64,000 bases of DNA from Streptomyces acidiscabies (GTDB taxonomy: Bacteria > Actinomycetota > Actinomycetes > Streptomycetales > Streptomycetaceae). The translations under genes and the position numbers were made by a program. Below the pieces are notes generated by a model. That model did not search any database. It was not told the origin of the DNA and saw only the letters and a list, made by a program, of their open reading frames with translations. The stretch lies in assembly GCF_020010905.1 (NCBI RefSeq), contig NZ_JAGJBY010000002.1, forward strand, positions 1,550,001-1,614,000. The letters run 5' to 3'. Shown here in pieces: positions 24,903 to 34,671 of this stretch (position 1 is the stretch's first letter; every line of letters starts with the position of its first letter).

Positions 24903-27101
24903 ATGGAACCGACCGAGAGCGCCGCCCCGGACTCCCGGCCGCGCAGGCCGGGCGGGATCGACTGGCGTGGTCTGTGGGCCGGTCGTACGGCCGATGAGGC
25001 CGTGCTGGCGCTGCCGGTCGCCGAGGGCGTGCGGTCGCTGCCGGGTGGCTTCCCGGTGGACGGTGACGCGGAGCGGCAGAGTCCGCCCGCGCTGCCCGCC
25101 GTCGTCGTCGCGGCTGCCGCGCTCGCGCTCGGGGCCGGGTTCTACCAGGCCTTCACCGGCGGGCACGCCCTGTTCCCCTCCGGCACCCTCGGGTGGTCCC
25201 TCGCGCTCCTCACCGGGGTCATCGTCGGCCACCTCGTCATGCTCGGACGCGTCCGCTGGTGGGGCGGTACGGGGTCCGGGGCCGCGCTCACCCTCGCCGT
25301 GCTGCTGCTGTACGGCTGGGTCCCCGCCGGGCTCGTCAGCCTCACCGTCGTCGTCCTCGTCGGCGTCGCGCGTCGGCACCGGTGGCGGCAGGGGATTCTG
25401 CACGGCGCCGTCGACATCCTCGGCATCGGGGCGGGCGTGCTGGTGCTCGCGGTGTGCGGGCGGGTGCCGTCCGTCGAAGCGCCGTGGGACCCCGAGACGT
25501 GGACCGTCTACACGGCCCCTCAGGTCGTCCTCGTCGCCGTCGCGTACCTCGCCGTCACCCGGGTACTGGTCTGGTTCCTGCAAGGGCCCTCCCACGGCGG
25601 GCTGCCCACGGTGGCCCGTACCGCCCTCGTGCGGCAGTCCATCGTCGCCGTCGCGCTTCTCGGGATCGCGCCGTTGGTGTGTGTCGTCGCGGACGCGGAA
25701 CCCGTCCTGCTGCCGCTGTTCTCCATCCCGCTCATCGCGCTCGACTCCACGCTGTGGATCGCCCGGATGCGCGCCGAGGAGCAACTCCGTGATCCGCTCA
25801 CCGGGTTGCCCAACCGGCAGTGGCTGTTGGAGCGGATCTGGACCGCGCTGGACGATGCCGAACGGATCGGCGCCCGGGCCGCGTTGATGCTGATCGATCT
25901 CGACCGGTTCCGGTCCGTGAACGACACGCTCGGGCATCTCGCCGGTGACCGGCTGCTGTTGCAGATCGCGGACCGGCTCAAGGCGGCGCTGCCTCGCGGG
26001 GCCGAGGTGGCTCGGCTCGGTGGGGACGAGTTCGCGGTGCTGCTGCCGGTCGCCGACTCCACGACGTCCGCGACGCGGGTGGCGCGATCCCTTGTCACGA
26101 CGCTGAGTTCGCCGCTCGACCTCGACGGGCTGACCCTGGTGCTGGAGGCCAGTGCCGGGGTCGCCGTGTTCCCCGATCACGCCGTCGATGCCGAGGGGTT
26201 GTTGCGGCGGGCCGACGTCGCGATGTACCAGGCTAAGCGGGACCGTACGGGAGTTGAGGTGTACGAGTCCAAGCGGGACTCCAACACGCCTGATCGGCTG
26301 GGGCTGTTGGGGGATCTTCGGCGGGCTCTCGATGCGCACGAGGTGCAGTTGCACTATCAGCCCAAGGTGCGGTTCGACGGGCAGGTGGCCGGGCTTGAGG
26401 CGCTGGTGCGGTGGGTCCACCCCGAGCGGGGGAAGGTGCCGCCGGACGAGTTCATCGCGATCGCCGAGTCGTCGGGGCTGATGCCTCATCTCACGGAGTA
26501 CGTGCTGGAGACGGCACTTGAGCAGGTCGCCCGGTGGCGTGCGCAGGGCTTGCGCGTGCCGGTCGCCGTGAACGTCTCGCCGCGTGACGTCCATACGCCC
26601 GGCTTCGCCGGGTCCGTCGCGGCTCGCCTCGCGCGGCACGGTGTCCCTGCGGGAGCGCTCCAACTCGAAATCACCGAGCACGTGTTGCTGGAGGACCCCC
26701 AGCGCGCGGCCGACACGCTCAACGGGCTCACCGGCCACGGTGTGAAGATGTCCCTGGACGATTTCGGCACTGGGTACTCCTCGCTGGTGCACCTACGCCG
26801 CCTCCCTGTCAGCGAGCTGAAGATCGACCGCTCCTTCGTGGCCCGGCTGGCCGTCGACACACAGGACGCGGAAATCGTGCGCTGCACCGTCGACCTCGCG
26901 CACTCCCTGGGCCTCCTGGTGGTCGCCGAGGGCGTAGAGGACGACGAGACCTGGGAACGGCTCCGGGACCTGGGCTGCGACGCGGTCCAGGGTTGGCTGG
27001 TGGCTGCGGCGATGCCGCCGGAGGAAACAACGGCGTGGCTACGAGCGCGAGGCGCACGCGGCTGGCAACGCCCCCGAGCGGCGCTCCCTGCGGCGGAGTA
27101 A
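24903..27101 (+). CDS. rmdB: Membrane GGDEF-EAL cyclic-di-GMP enzyme (RmdB type)
   Basis: Protein of 732 residues. The N-terminal part has several membrane helices (about residues 58-270); a GGDEF domain (about 290-450) with intact GGDEF at 373-377 is followed by an EAL domain (about 465-715) with intact EAL at 499-501, plus the EITEH and DDFGTGYSSL motifs needed for metal binding and catalysis. Both diguanylate cyclase and phosphodiesterase activity are therefore possible; no RxxD inhibitory site precedes the GGDEF motif. By position after ligA and before gatC it matches what I remember as S. coelicolor SCO5495 (RmdB), a c-di-GMP phosphodiesterase affecting development; the symbol rests on that memory. 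Confidence 0.9.
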   Translation: MEPTESAAPDSRPRRPGGIDWRGLWAGRTADEAVLALPVAEGVRSLPGGFPVDGDAERQSPPALPAVVVAAAALALGAGFYQAFTGGHALFPSGTLGWSLALLTGVIVGHLVMLGRVRWWGGTGSGAALTLAVLLLYGWVPAGLVSLTVVVLVGVARRHRWRQGILHGAVDILGIGAGVLVLAVCGRVPSVEAPWDPETWTVYTAPQVVLVAVAYLAVTRVLVWFLQGPSHGGLPTVARTALVRQSIVAVALLGIAPLVCVVADAEPVLLPLFSIPLIALDSTLWIARMRAEEQLRDPLTGLPNRQWLLERIWTALDDAERIGARAALMLIDLDRFRSVNDTLGHLAGDRLLLQIADRLKAALPRGAEVARLGGDEFAVLLPVADSTTSATRVARSLVTTLSSPLDLDGLTLVLEASAGVAVFPDHAVDAEGLLRRADVAMYQAKRDRTGVEVYESKRDSNTPDRLGLLGDLRRALDAHEVQLHYQPKVRFDGQVAGLEALVRWVHPERGKVPPDEFIAIAESSGLMPHLTEYVLETALEQVARWRAQGLRVPVAVNVSPRDVHTPGFAGSVAARLARHGVPAGALQLEITEHVLLEDPQRAADTLNGLTGHGVKMSLDDFGTGYSSLVHLRRLPVSELKIDRSFVARLAVDTQDAEIVRCTVDLAHSLGLLVVAEGVEDDETWERLRDLGCDAVQGWLVAAAMPPEETTAWLRARGARGWQRPRAALPAAE

Positions 27102-27502
27102 CCCACCGGCCCACCCGTTTCCAGCACCTCAAGAGGCGGGCGTCTCCTGTGGGGGCGGGCTCGCCGTCGGCGGCTGCGGGTCCACTGTTTTCGTACGTCC
27201 TGCCTCGCCATGCCGTCTGACGGTTCCCGGTTCGTCGTGGCTGGTCGCGCCCACGCGGCGGTAGCCGCATATCGGATACAGCCCCGCGCCCCTAGGAGGG
27301 CGCTGACGCGCCCATGGGCAGGGCCCGTCTTCCGAAGTCGGCGTCAGCATGTCCGTTTCCATCACGCCGTCCCCCGCCCACTCCAGAACCAACCCCCACC
27401 GTCCCCACCCCAACCCTCACGCACCCCACCGAGCCACCCCACCCCGCAAGCCCCACCCCCCTCGGCCCTGCCGAATGCTCTCTCTTTTGTCACGATGACC
27501 CC
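27102..27502 (+). other. 401-base gap without a gene, C-rich, one inverted dispersed repeat
   Basis: Apart from the repeat at 27232-27296 it contains C- and A-rich sequence (27360-27475) with no start/ribosome-site combination and no coding bias. I see nothing else in it. Confidence 0.6.
27232..27296 (-). repeat. Dispersed intergenic repeat, long form, copy 7 (inverted)
   Basis: Reverse complement of the long form: TCGTGGCTGGTCGCGCCCAC, then a partly altered hairpin, then ACAGCCCCGCGCCCCTA. It is located between the GGDEF-EAL gene and the VOC gene. Confidence 0.75.
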
Positions 27503-27856
27503 ATGGAACACGTCCTCGGAATCGGCGGCTACTTCATCCGAGCAAACGACCCCGCAGCCCTGCACACCTGGTACCGCGACTGCCTGGGCCTGGACGCTGA
27601 CGACAACGGGCTATGGCGTCAGGAGCCCGGCCCCACGGTGTTCGCGGCGTTCGAAAGCGACACGGAGTACTTCGGAGCCAGAGAGCAGCGCACGATGCTG
27701 AACTTCCGGGTCCGGGACCTGGACGCGATGCTCACACAGCTACGTGAGAAGCGCGCGGACGTGGCGGAGGAGACGCAGACCATGGCCGGCGTCGGAAGGT
27801 TCGGCTGGGTCACCGACCCCGAGGGGAACCGGATCGAGTTGTGGGAGCCGGCGTGA
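27503..27856 (+). CDS. VOC-family (glyoxalase-like) protein
   Basis: Protein of 117 residues with one beta-alpha-beta-beta-beta pair, the vicinal-oxygen-chelate fold. GGYFIRANDPAALHTWYRDCLGL is the usual opening, and WVTDPEGNRIELWEP the usual end with the C-terminal metal Glu. The first metal-ligand position (often His or Glu in the first strand) is not obvious here. Members include glyoxalases, dioxygenases and antibiotic-binding proteins; no substrate can be given. Its 3' end overlaps the convergent zinc-ribbon gene by 47 bases. Confidence 0.88.
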   Translation: MEHVLGIGGYFIRANDPAALHTWYRDCLGLDADDNGLWRQEPGPTVFAAFESDTEYFGAREQRTMLNFRVRDLDAMLTQLREKRADVAEETQTMAGVGRFGWVTDPEGNRIELWEPA

Positions 27857-28208
27857 GGGGGTCGGGGCGGGAGAGGGCCTCGCGGAGGGGAACCCCCTGC
27901 CGTACGGCTACGACGCGCCGCGCGCGCAGGTCGGCGCGTGTACGAGGCCGATACTTGGGCTCCTTCCCGCACCCGCACCCCGACCTCCCGTCGTACCGCA
28001 ACCCTTCCCCCAGCACAGCGGCCACCACGGACCACCCCCGGACATCCCGCCGCGGCGGCGCGGCGAAGTCGAACCCCGCGCACACGAGCGGACGCGCGCA
28101 GTTCGGACACGGCGTCTGCGTCCCCGGCCCGATGTGCCGCTTGAAGCTGACGCGGCAGGAGACGCACGCGTAGTGCGGCTTGTAGAAGACGGAGAAGTAG
28201 AAACACAT
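27810..28208 (-). CDS. Small zinc-ribbon protein of unknown function
   Basis: Protein of 132 residues with an N-terminal zinc ribbon: CVSC near residue 14 and CPNC near residue 33, spaced as in rubredoxin-like knuckles, followed by AGFDFAAPPRRDVRGW, a segment I associate with a common, uncharacterised actinobacterial ribbon family. The C-terminal half is basic and has another CGCG pair. ATG 28208 begins MCFYFSVFYKPHYAC, where coding bias starts. The frame is open further upstream to 28385, but that part is Gly-rich non-coding. No function known. Confidence 0.72.
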   Translation of the reverse strand: MCFYFSVFYKPHYACVSCRVSFKRHIGPGTQTPCPNCARPLVCAGFDFAAPPRRDVRGWSVVAAVLGEGLRYDGRSGCGCGKEPKYRPRTRADLRARRVVAVRQGVPLREALSRPDPLTPAPTTRSGSPRGR

Positions 28209-28302
28209 ACGGCCACGGTACTGACGAGCCCCCTCGAACCCCCACCGGTTTCCGACGCGGACGGCCCAGAACCCACCCCCTCCAGCCCCCCGCCCCAAAC
28301 CG

Positions 28303-28334
28303 TTTACCGTCCACCGACCCCCGCCCCCTAGGAT
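28303..28334 (+). promoter_or_regulatory. Possible promoter of the gatCAB operon
   Basis: TAGGAT at 28329-28334 is a good -10 box, 41 bases before the gatC ATG. The best -35 (TTTACC, 28303-28308) is 20 bases further up, longer than ideal. Confidence 0.35.
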
Positions 28335-28374
28335 TGGCCCCAAACCACATCCACTCACCCCAGAGGAACGCTGC

Positions 28375-28671
28375 ATGCCTGGCATTACGCGCGAGGAGGT
28401 CGCCCACCTCGCCCGGCTGGCGCGTCTGGAGCTGGAGAGCGAAGAGTTGGATCACTTCGCGGGACAGCTGGACGACATCATTGGCGCCGTCGCACGCGTC
28501 AGTGAGGTCGCTGATCAAGACGTACCCCCGACCTCGCACCCGCTGCCGCTGACGAACGTCATGCGTGCGGACGAGGTCCGTCCCTCGCTCACCCCCGTGC
28601 AGGCGCTCTCGGGCGCCCCGGCCCAGGAGCAGCAGCGTTTCAAGGTGCCGCAGATCCTGGGGGAGGACTAA
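28375..28671 (+). CDS. gatC: Asp-tRNA(Asn)/Glu-tRNA(Gln) amidotransferase subunit C
   Basis: Small stabilising subunit (98 residues) of the GatCAB complex, which converts misacylated Glu-tRNA(Gln) and/or Asp-tRNA(Asn) into the correct Gln- and Asn-tRNAs. It shows the typical HLARLARLEL helix and LDDIIGAV, then the extended segment with HPLPLTNVMRADEV. AGAGGAA precedes the ATG. First gene of the operon; gatA starts 5 bases after its stop. Confidence 0.97.
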   Translation: MPGITREEVAHLARLARLELESEELDHFAGQLDDIIGAVARVSEVADQDVPPTSHPLPLTNVMRADEVRPSLTPVQALSGAPAQEQQRFKVPQILGED

Positions 28672-28676
28672 CCACA

Positions 28677-30166
<1,490 letters not shown>

Positions 30167-30170
<4 letters not shown>

Positions 30171-30409
30171 GCAACGCACTGTCGAAGGCCAAGGGCTTCA
30201 AGAAGTCCAAGTCCGGTACGTACGTGTCCATCGCCACCACCGCGTTCGGCGCGTTCGGTGTCGCCAAGCAGATCAAGAAGGCCCGCGCCGAGCAGGACAC
30301 CCTGCGCCTGATCGACGCCACCGTCTCCGCGGTCGCGATCGTCACCGGCCTCGCCATCCTGTACCGCGAGCTGAAGCGGCTGGGCGACGACGACGTCCTG
30401 CTGGGCTGA
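30167..30409 (+). CDS. Small membrane protein inside the gatCAB operon, 80 residues
   Basis: The frame starts with GTG overlapping the gatA stop (GTGA) and has GGAGGAGG 7-14 bases upstream, so translation is clearly intended. The N-terminal 25 residues are basic (KAKGFKKSKSGT), followed by an amphipathic segment, then one hydrophobic helix (ATVSAVAIVTGLAILY) and an acidic end. gatB begins 16 bases after the stop. I recall a similarly sized gene in this place in other Streptomyces (SCO5500 region). Function is unknown; position suggests a link to tRNA-dependent amidation or membrane localisation of GatCAB, which is inference. Confidence 0.85.
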
Positions 30410-30425
30410 GAGGGAAGTTTTCACC

Positions 30426-31940
30426 GTGACCACCACGACCGACCTGGTGTCGTACGAGGACGCACTCGCGTCGTACGACCCCGTCATGGGCCTTGAGGTC
30501 CATGTCGAACTCGGCACCAAGACCAAGATGTTCTGCGGCTGTTCGACCGCCCTCGGGCAGGACGCGAACACCCAGACCTGCCCGGTCTGCCTCGGCCTGC
30601 CCGGCGCGCTCCCGGTCGTCAACGCGACCGGCGTCGAGTCCGCGATCAAGATCGGCCTCGCGCTGAACTGCGAGATCGCCGAGTGGTGCCGCTTCGCCCG
30701 GAAGAACTACTTCTATCCGGACATGCCGAAGAACTTCCAGACCTCCCAGTACGACGAGCCGATCGCCTTCAACGGCTACCTGGACGTCCAGCTGGAGGAC
30801 GGCGAGACCTTCCGCGTGCAGATCGAGCGCGCGCACATGGAGGAGGACACCGGCAAGTCGACGCACGTCGGCGGCGCCACCGGCCGTATCCACGGCGCGT
30901 CCCACTCCCTGCTCGACTACAACCGCGCCGGCATCCCCCTCATCGAGATCGTCACCAAGCCGATCGAGGGCGCCGGGGAGCGTGCTCCCGAGGTCGCGCG
31001 CGCGTACGTCCGTGAGCTGCGCGAGCTGATCAAGGCGCTCGGCGTCTCCGAGGCCCGCATGGAGATGGGCCAGATGCGCTGCGACGTCAACCTGTCGCTG
31101 CGGCCCCACGGCCGGGAGAAGTTCGGCACCCGCAGCGAGACGAAGAACGTCAACTCGCTGCGGTCCGTCGAGCGCGCGGCCCGCTTCGAGATCATGCGGC
31201 ACGCGGCGGTCCTCAACGCGGGCGGCACGATCATCCAGGAGACCCGGCACTTCCACGAGGACACGGGGTCCACGACTTCCGGCCGCGTGAAGGAAGAGGC
31301 CGAGGACTACCGGTACTTCCCGGAGCCCGACCTCGTCCCCGTCGCGCCGTCGCGCGCGTGGGTCGAGGAAATCCGTACGGGGCTCCCGGAGTTGCCGCTC
31401 GCCCGACGCAACCGGCTGCTCGCCGAGTGGGGCATCACCGGCACCGAGATGCAGGCGATCACCAACGCCGGCGCGCTCGATCTGATCGTCGCGACGATCG
31501 ACGCCGGCGCGGACGCGGCCTCCTCCCGCAAGTGGTGGATGGGCGAGCTGGCCCGCAGCGCCAACGAGTCCCAGGTCTCCCTGGACGAGCTGGCGATCAC
31601 GCCGGTGCAGGTCGCCCGGGTCTCCGAACTCGTCACCAGCGGCGACCTGAACGACAAGTTGGCGCGCCAGGTCATCGAGGGCGTCCTCGCGGGCGAAGGC
31701 ACCCCGGACGAGGTCGTCGACAAGCGGGGCCTCAAGGTCGTCTCCGACGACGGCGCGCTCAACAAGGCCGTCGAGGACGCGATCGCGGGCAACCCCGGCA
31801 TCGCCGACAAGATCCGCGGCGGCAAGGTGGCCGCGGCGGGCGCGCTGGTGGGCGCGGTCATGAAGGCGACGCGGGGCCAGGCGGACGCGGCACGCGTCAA
31901 GGAGCTGATCCTGGAGCAACTGGGCGTCAGCGAGGGCTAG
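30426..31940 (+). CDS. gatB: Amidotransferase subunit B (tRNA-binding kinase/transamidase)
   Basis: Subunit of 504 residues that activates the misacylated tRNA and transfers ammonia from GatA. VMGLEVHVEL and CGCS...CPVCLGLPG (zinc-binding cysteines) open the cradle domain, and EMGQMRCDVNLSL and NSLRSVERA are highly conserved. The C-terminal YqeY-like helical domain (ARQVIEGVLAGEGTPDEVV) contacts tRNA. GTG 30426 has GAGGGAAG 8 bases upstream. A strong hairpin 15 bases after the stop ends the operon. Confidence 0.98.
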   Translation: MTTTTDLVSYEDALASYDPVMGLEVHVELGTKTKMFCGCSTALGQDANTQTCPVCLGLPGALPVVNATGVESAIKIGLALNCEIAEWCRFARKNYFYPDMPKNFQTSQYDEPIAFNGYLDVQLEDGETFRVQIERAHMEEDTGKSTHVGGATGRIHGASHSLLDYNRAGIPLIEIVTKPIEGAGERAPEVARAYVRELRELIKALGVSEARMEMGQMRCDVNLSLRPHGREKFGTRSETKNVNSLRSVERAARFEIMRHAAVLNAGGTIIQETRHFHEDTGSTTSGRVKEEAEDYRYFPEPDLVPVAPSRAWVEEIRTGLPELPLARRNRLLAEWGITGTEMQAITNAGALDLIVATIDAGADAASSRKWWMGELARSANESQVSLDELAITPVQVARVSELVTSGDLNDKLARQVIEGVLAGEGTPDEVVDKRGLKVVSDDGALNKAVEDAIAGNPGIADKIRGGKVAAAGALVGAVMKATRGQADAARVKELILEQLGVSEG

Positions 31941-31955
31941 TCGCCCTGAGCGCGA

Positions 31956-31989
31956 GGAGGGGTTGGCGTGTCACCGCGCCAACCCCTCC
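31956..31989 (+). terminator. Hairpin terminator of the gatCAB operon
   Basis: GGAGGGGTTGGCG (31956-31968) pairs perfectly with CGCCAACCCCTCC (31977-31989) around an 8-base loop, starting 15 bases after gatB. Confidence 0.85.
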
Positions 31990-32058
31990 AGCCGTTCCCG
32001 GAGTGAGTCATCCGGGGAGCAGACCCGTACTCAGGGAGGCGCGCTACGCTCCCGCGCC

Positions 32059-32406
32059 ATGAGGACCGACACCCGGGACGAGACCGACGACATGACGACG
32101 ACCCACCCCCTGCCCGGCGCCACCGCCGGGGACGCCGAGGACGACGACATGGACCCGTTCGAAGAGGCCCGCCGGGCCCGCTGGACGGCGACCGGCACCG
32201 GCATCCTGCTCGCCCTCGCCGGCACCGCCGCCGCCCTCCTGCGCCTCGGCGGACGCACCCCGGCCCTGGTCCCGGCCGCGTTCGCGACGGGCGCCGCGAT
32301 CTGCGCGTTCGCGGCGTACCTGGGTTCGCGCGGTCACACCCGGCGCGCTCTGTGGCTGCTGGTCCTCGGCGTCATGGTGATGGCGTTCGGGGACCAGGCA
32401 CACTGA
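32059..32406 (+). CDS. Small membrane protein of unknown function, 115 residues
   Basis: The first 45 residues are hydrophilic and very acidic/Thr-rich (TRDETDDMTTT, AGDAEDDDMDPFEEA). Then follow three hydrophobic helices (GILLALAGTAAALL, LVPAAFATGAAICAFAAYL, LWLLVLGVMVMAFG). ATG 32059 gives the full protein; ATG 32092 is an alternative, and neither has a strong ribosome-binding site. The 3' end overlaps the convergent acyltransferase gene by 35 bases. I do not recognise a family. Confidence 0.75.
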   Translation: MRTDTRDETDDMTTTHPLPGATAGDAEDDDMDPFEEARRARWTATGTGILLALAGTAAALLRLGGRTPALVPAAFATGAAICAFAAYLGSRGHTRRALWLLVLGVMVMAFGDQAH

Positions 32407-33748
32407 CGGGCACCCGAACCGTCTCCTCGGCCGCAGTCTCCCCAGCCACCTGCTCCTCGGCCACCGGCTTCCCAGCCGCTGGCTCCCCGGCCACGGTCTC
32501 CTTGGCCACCAGCTCCTCGGCCGCGGTCTCCCCAGCCACCGGCTTTCCGGCCGCAGTCTCGCCAGCCACCGGCTTTCCGGCCGCCGCCTCCTCGGCCACC
32601 GGCTTCCCAGCCGCCGGCCCCCCAGCCACCGGCTCCTTCGCCCCCCGCGCCGCCGCCAGCCCCCGGCTGAGCCCCCCACGCATCCACAGCCCCACCGGCC
32701 GCTCCACCCACCGATGGATGCCGTACGACAGAAGCAGCATCGCGGTCGTCACGACCGCCATGTTCCCCCAGTGGCCGATGGCGGGCACGTGCCGCGTGAT
32801 CCCCTTGGCGAGCGGGTAGCCGAGGCTCATGTGGACCAGGTAGAACGGGTAGGTCAGCGCCCCCGCCGTCACCAACCAGCGCCAGCTCACGTCCCGCAGC
32901 GGGCCGATGGTGGCCAGCATGAGGACGCCGAGGAACGCCGTCAGCAGCAGCGCGCACAGGCTCCAGGAGACGGTGTGGGTGCTTCCGGGCGCGGCCATGT
33001 GCCAGTCGACGCGTATCTGGAGCACGCTGAGCTGGTACGCCCACGCCATCCCCAGCAGGGTCCAGAGCATCAGGTTCTGCCCGAAGCGGAACATCAGGTA
33101 GAGCGCGATCCCGGCGACGAACAGTCCCGCGTAGCTGCTCAGGACGAACTGGTCGAGCAGTTTGTTCTGGGTGGAGTGCGTGACGTACGCGGCGACCAGC
33201 CAGACCGTGCAGAAGCCGAGCAGCCGCTCGTAGGTCGCGCCGAACTTCAGCACGATCGCCATCAGCAGATAGAAACGCGCCTCCAGATCGAGCGTCCAGG
33301 CGACCCCGGCGAGCAGATCGACGTCCAGCGGCCCCGGGAACATCGTCAGGTTGGAGAGCACGGTCCGCGGGTGCAGGTCCTCCGGAAGGTTGTCGGACTT
33401 CTGGGGGAACACCGCGAGCCGGGTGACGAGCAGCACGATCACCGCCCAGTACGCGGGGAAGAGCCGCGAGAGCCGGGACACCGCGAACTCGCCCGGCGTG
33501 CGCCCCCACGCGCTCATACAGATCACGAACCCGCTGATCAGGAAGAACATCTCGACCCCGAGCCAGCCGTACATCGAGGCGCGGTGCACGGTGTACGCGA
33601 AGTCCCGGGGTGCCTCGCCCCATATGCTCGGGAAGTTCTGGCCGAAGTAGTGGAAACAGGCGACCGCGAGCGCCGCCGCGAGGCGCAGCCCGTCGACGAG
33701 TGCGAGCCGTGGCGGCCGGTCGGGACTGTTCACCGGACGGATGGACAC
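32372..33748 (-). CDS. Acyltransferase-3 (OafA/NolL-type) membrane protein with repeat tail
   Basis: Membrane O-acyltransferase of 458 residues that probably acetylates a sugar of a surface glycan or glycolipid. The N-terminus has LALVDGLRLAAALAVACFHY, with the family Arg and His; GWLGVEMFFLISGFVI and RLSRLFPAYW are the other signature segments, and about ten membrane helices follow. From about residue 370 to 450 the protein is a low-complexity tail of some eight decapeptides of the form KPVAGETAAG; this is not part of the enzyme fold. The start is GTG 33748, preceded by AGGAGG. Acceptor unknown. Confidence 0.9.
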   Translation of the reverse strand: MSIRPVNSPDRPPRLALVDGLRLAAALAVACFHYFGQNFPSIWGEAPRDFAYTVHRASMYGWLGVEMFFLISGFVICMSAWGRTPGEFAVSRLSRLFPAYWAVIVLLVTRLAVFPQKSDNLPEDLHPRTVLSNLTMFPGPLDVDLLAGVAWTLDLEARFYLLMAIVLKFGATYERLLGFCTVWLVAAYVTHSTQNKLLDQFVLSSYAGLFVAGIALYLMFRFGQNLMLWTLLGMAWAYQLSVLQIRVDWHMAAPGSTHTVSWSLCALLLTAFLGVLMLATIGPLRDVSWRWLVTAGALTYPFYLVHMSLGYPLAKGITRHVPAIGHWGNMAVVTTAMLLLSYGIHRWVERPVGLWMRGGLSRGLAAARGAKEPVAGGPAAGKPVAEEAAAGKPVAGETAAGKPVAGETAAEELVAKETVAGEPAAGKPVAEEQVAGETAAEETVRVPVSVPGPRTPSP

Positions 33749-33928
33749 CGTTCCTCCTGTCGACAGACTGTGCGGTTCCTACGGGTGTAGGAGTCGCGGG
33801 CGCCCCAATAGTTGTTGCCGGGACGGGAGTTGTTACACCCCTGTGATGCGACGAGGGGTGGCTCGCCGCCGGATCCGGGAGCCGTGAAAGGGTCGTCCCG
33901 ACAGCAGACCTACGCGAGAGGCAGCGGT

Positions 33929-34504
33929 ATGTACGGGGTGTCCCTGGGGGACGACGGGGCCGAGTTGCGGCCCCTTGAGACGTGGCACGCCGAGGAACTC
34001 CTCGCGCACTTCGACCGGGGACGCGACCACATCGGTCAGTTCATCGGCTTCGGCTCCCGCGAGACGGACGCCGACTCCACGCGCGCGCTGCTCAAGCGGT
34101 ACGCCGACAAACGCACCGAGGACTCCGGCTCCCTGCACGGCATCTGGTACGACGGGACGCTCGTCGGCGGCGTCCTGTTCCGTACGTTCGACGCCGCGAC
34201 CGGCGTCTGCGAGGTCGGCTGCTGGCTGGAGCCCGCCGGGGTCGGCAAGGGCCTCGTCACGCGCGCGATGCACGTCCTGATCGACTGGGCCGTCGACGTA
34301 CGCGGCATGCACCGCGTCGAATGGCACGCGGCCTCCGGCAACACGCCCAGCCTCGACGTCGCCCGCCGCCTCGGCATGAAGCGGGACGGCGTCCTGCGCG
34401 GCAGCCACCTCCACAAGGGCGAGCGGCACGACATCGAGATCTGGTCGCTCCTCGCGACGGAGTGGCGTCCCGCGCACAGGGATCATCAGGGCTCTCCTTT
34501 GTAG
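33929..34504 (+). CDS. GNAT acetyltransferase (RimJ/RimL type), 3' end at element boundary
   Basis: N-acetyltransferase of 191 residues. The central VCEVGCWLEPAGVGKGLVTRAMHVLIDWAVD segment carries the acetyl-CoA-binding loop (here GVGKGLVTRA in the Q/R-x-x-G-x-G/A position), and RVEWHAASGNTPSLDVARRLGMKRDGVLR is the usual last part. This is the family of ribosomal-protein alanine acetyltransferases and many others. ATG 33929 has GAGAGG 7 bases upstream; the frame is open further upstream, but it looks non-coding. The last codons and the TAG stop (34502-34504) abut the left end of the tnpB element, so the final residues may differ from the ancestral protein. Confidence 0.88.
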   Translation: MYGVSLGDDGAELRPLETWHAEELLAHFDRGRDHIGQFIGFGSRETDADSTRALLKRYADKRTEDSGSLHGIWYDGTLVGGVLFRTFDAATGVCEVGCWLEPAGVGKGLVTRAMHVLIDWAVDVRGMHRVEWHAASGNTPSLDVARRLGMKRDGVLRGSHLHKGERHDIEIWSLLATEWRPAHRDHQGSPL

Positions 34505-34505
34505 A

Positions 34506-34529
34506 CACCCCCGGCTTCAGCCGGGGGTG
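34506..34529 (+). repeat. Left-end subterminal hairpin of the tnpB element
   Basis: Ten-bp perfect stem, CACCCCCGGC and GCCGGGGGTG, with TTCA loop, 2 bases after the GNAT stop codon. Confidence 0.7.
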
Positions 34530-34671
34530 GGGGTACCTCCCGCTCACGGGGGAGAAACGAAGTTCCTGCGGAGCGGGGCAGGAAAAGCCGGTTCGCCGCC
34601 AGGGCAGGTCGGTGTCCACCGGACACCGGCCGACACCTGCCACTCACACGGAATCTGATACCGTGTGAGGC

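Noticed and set aside
32420..32640. Repetitive DNA considered as an intergenic repeat array
   Set aside because: It is in frame with the acyltransferase gene and gives an ordered decapeptide repeat, so it is the coding tail of that protein.
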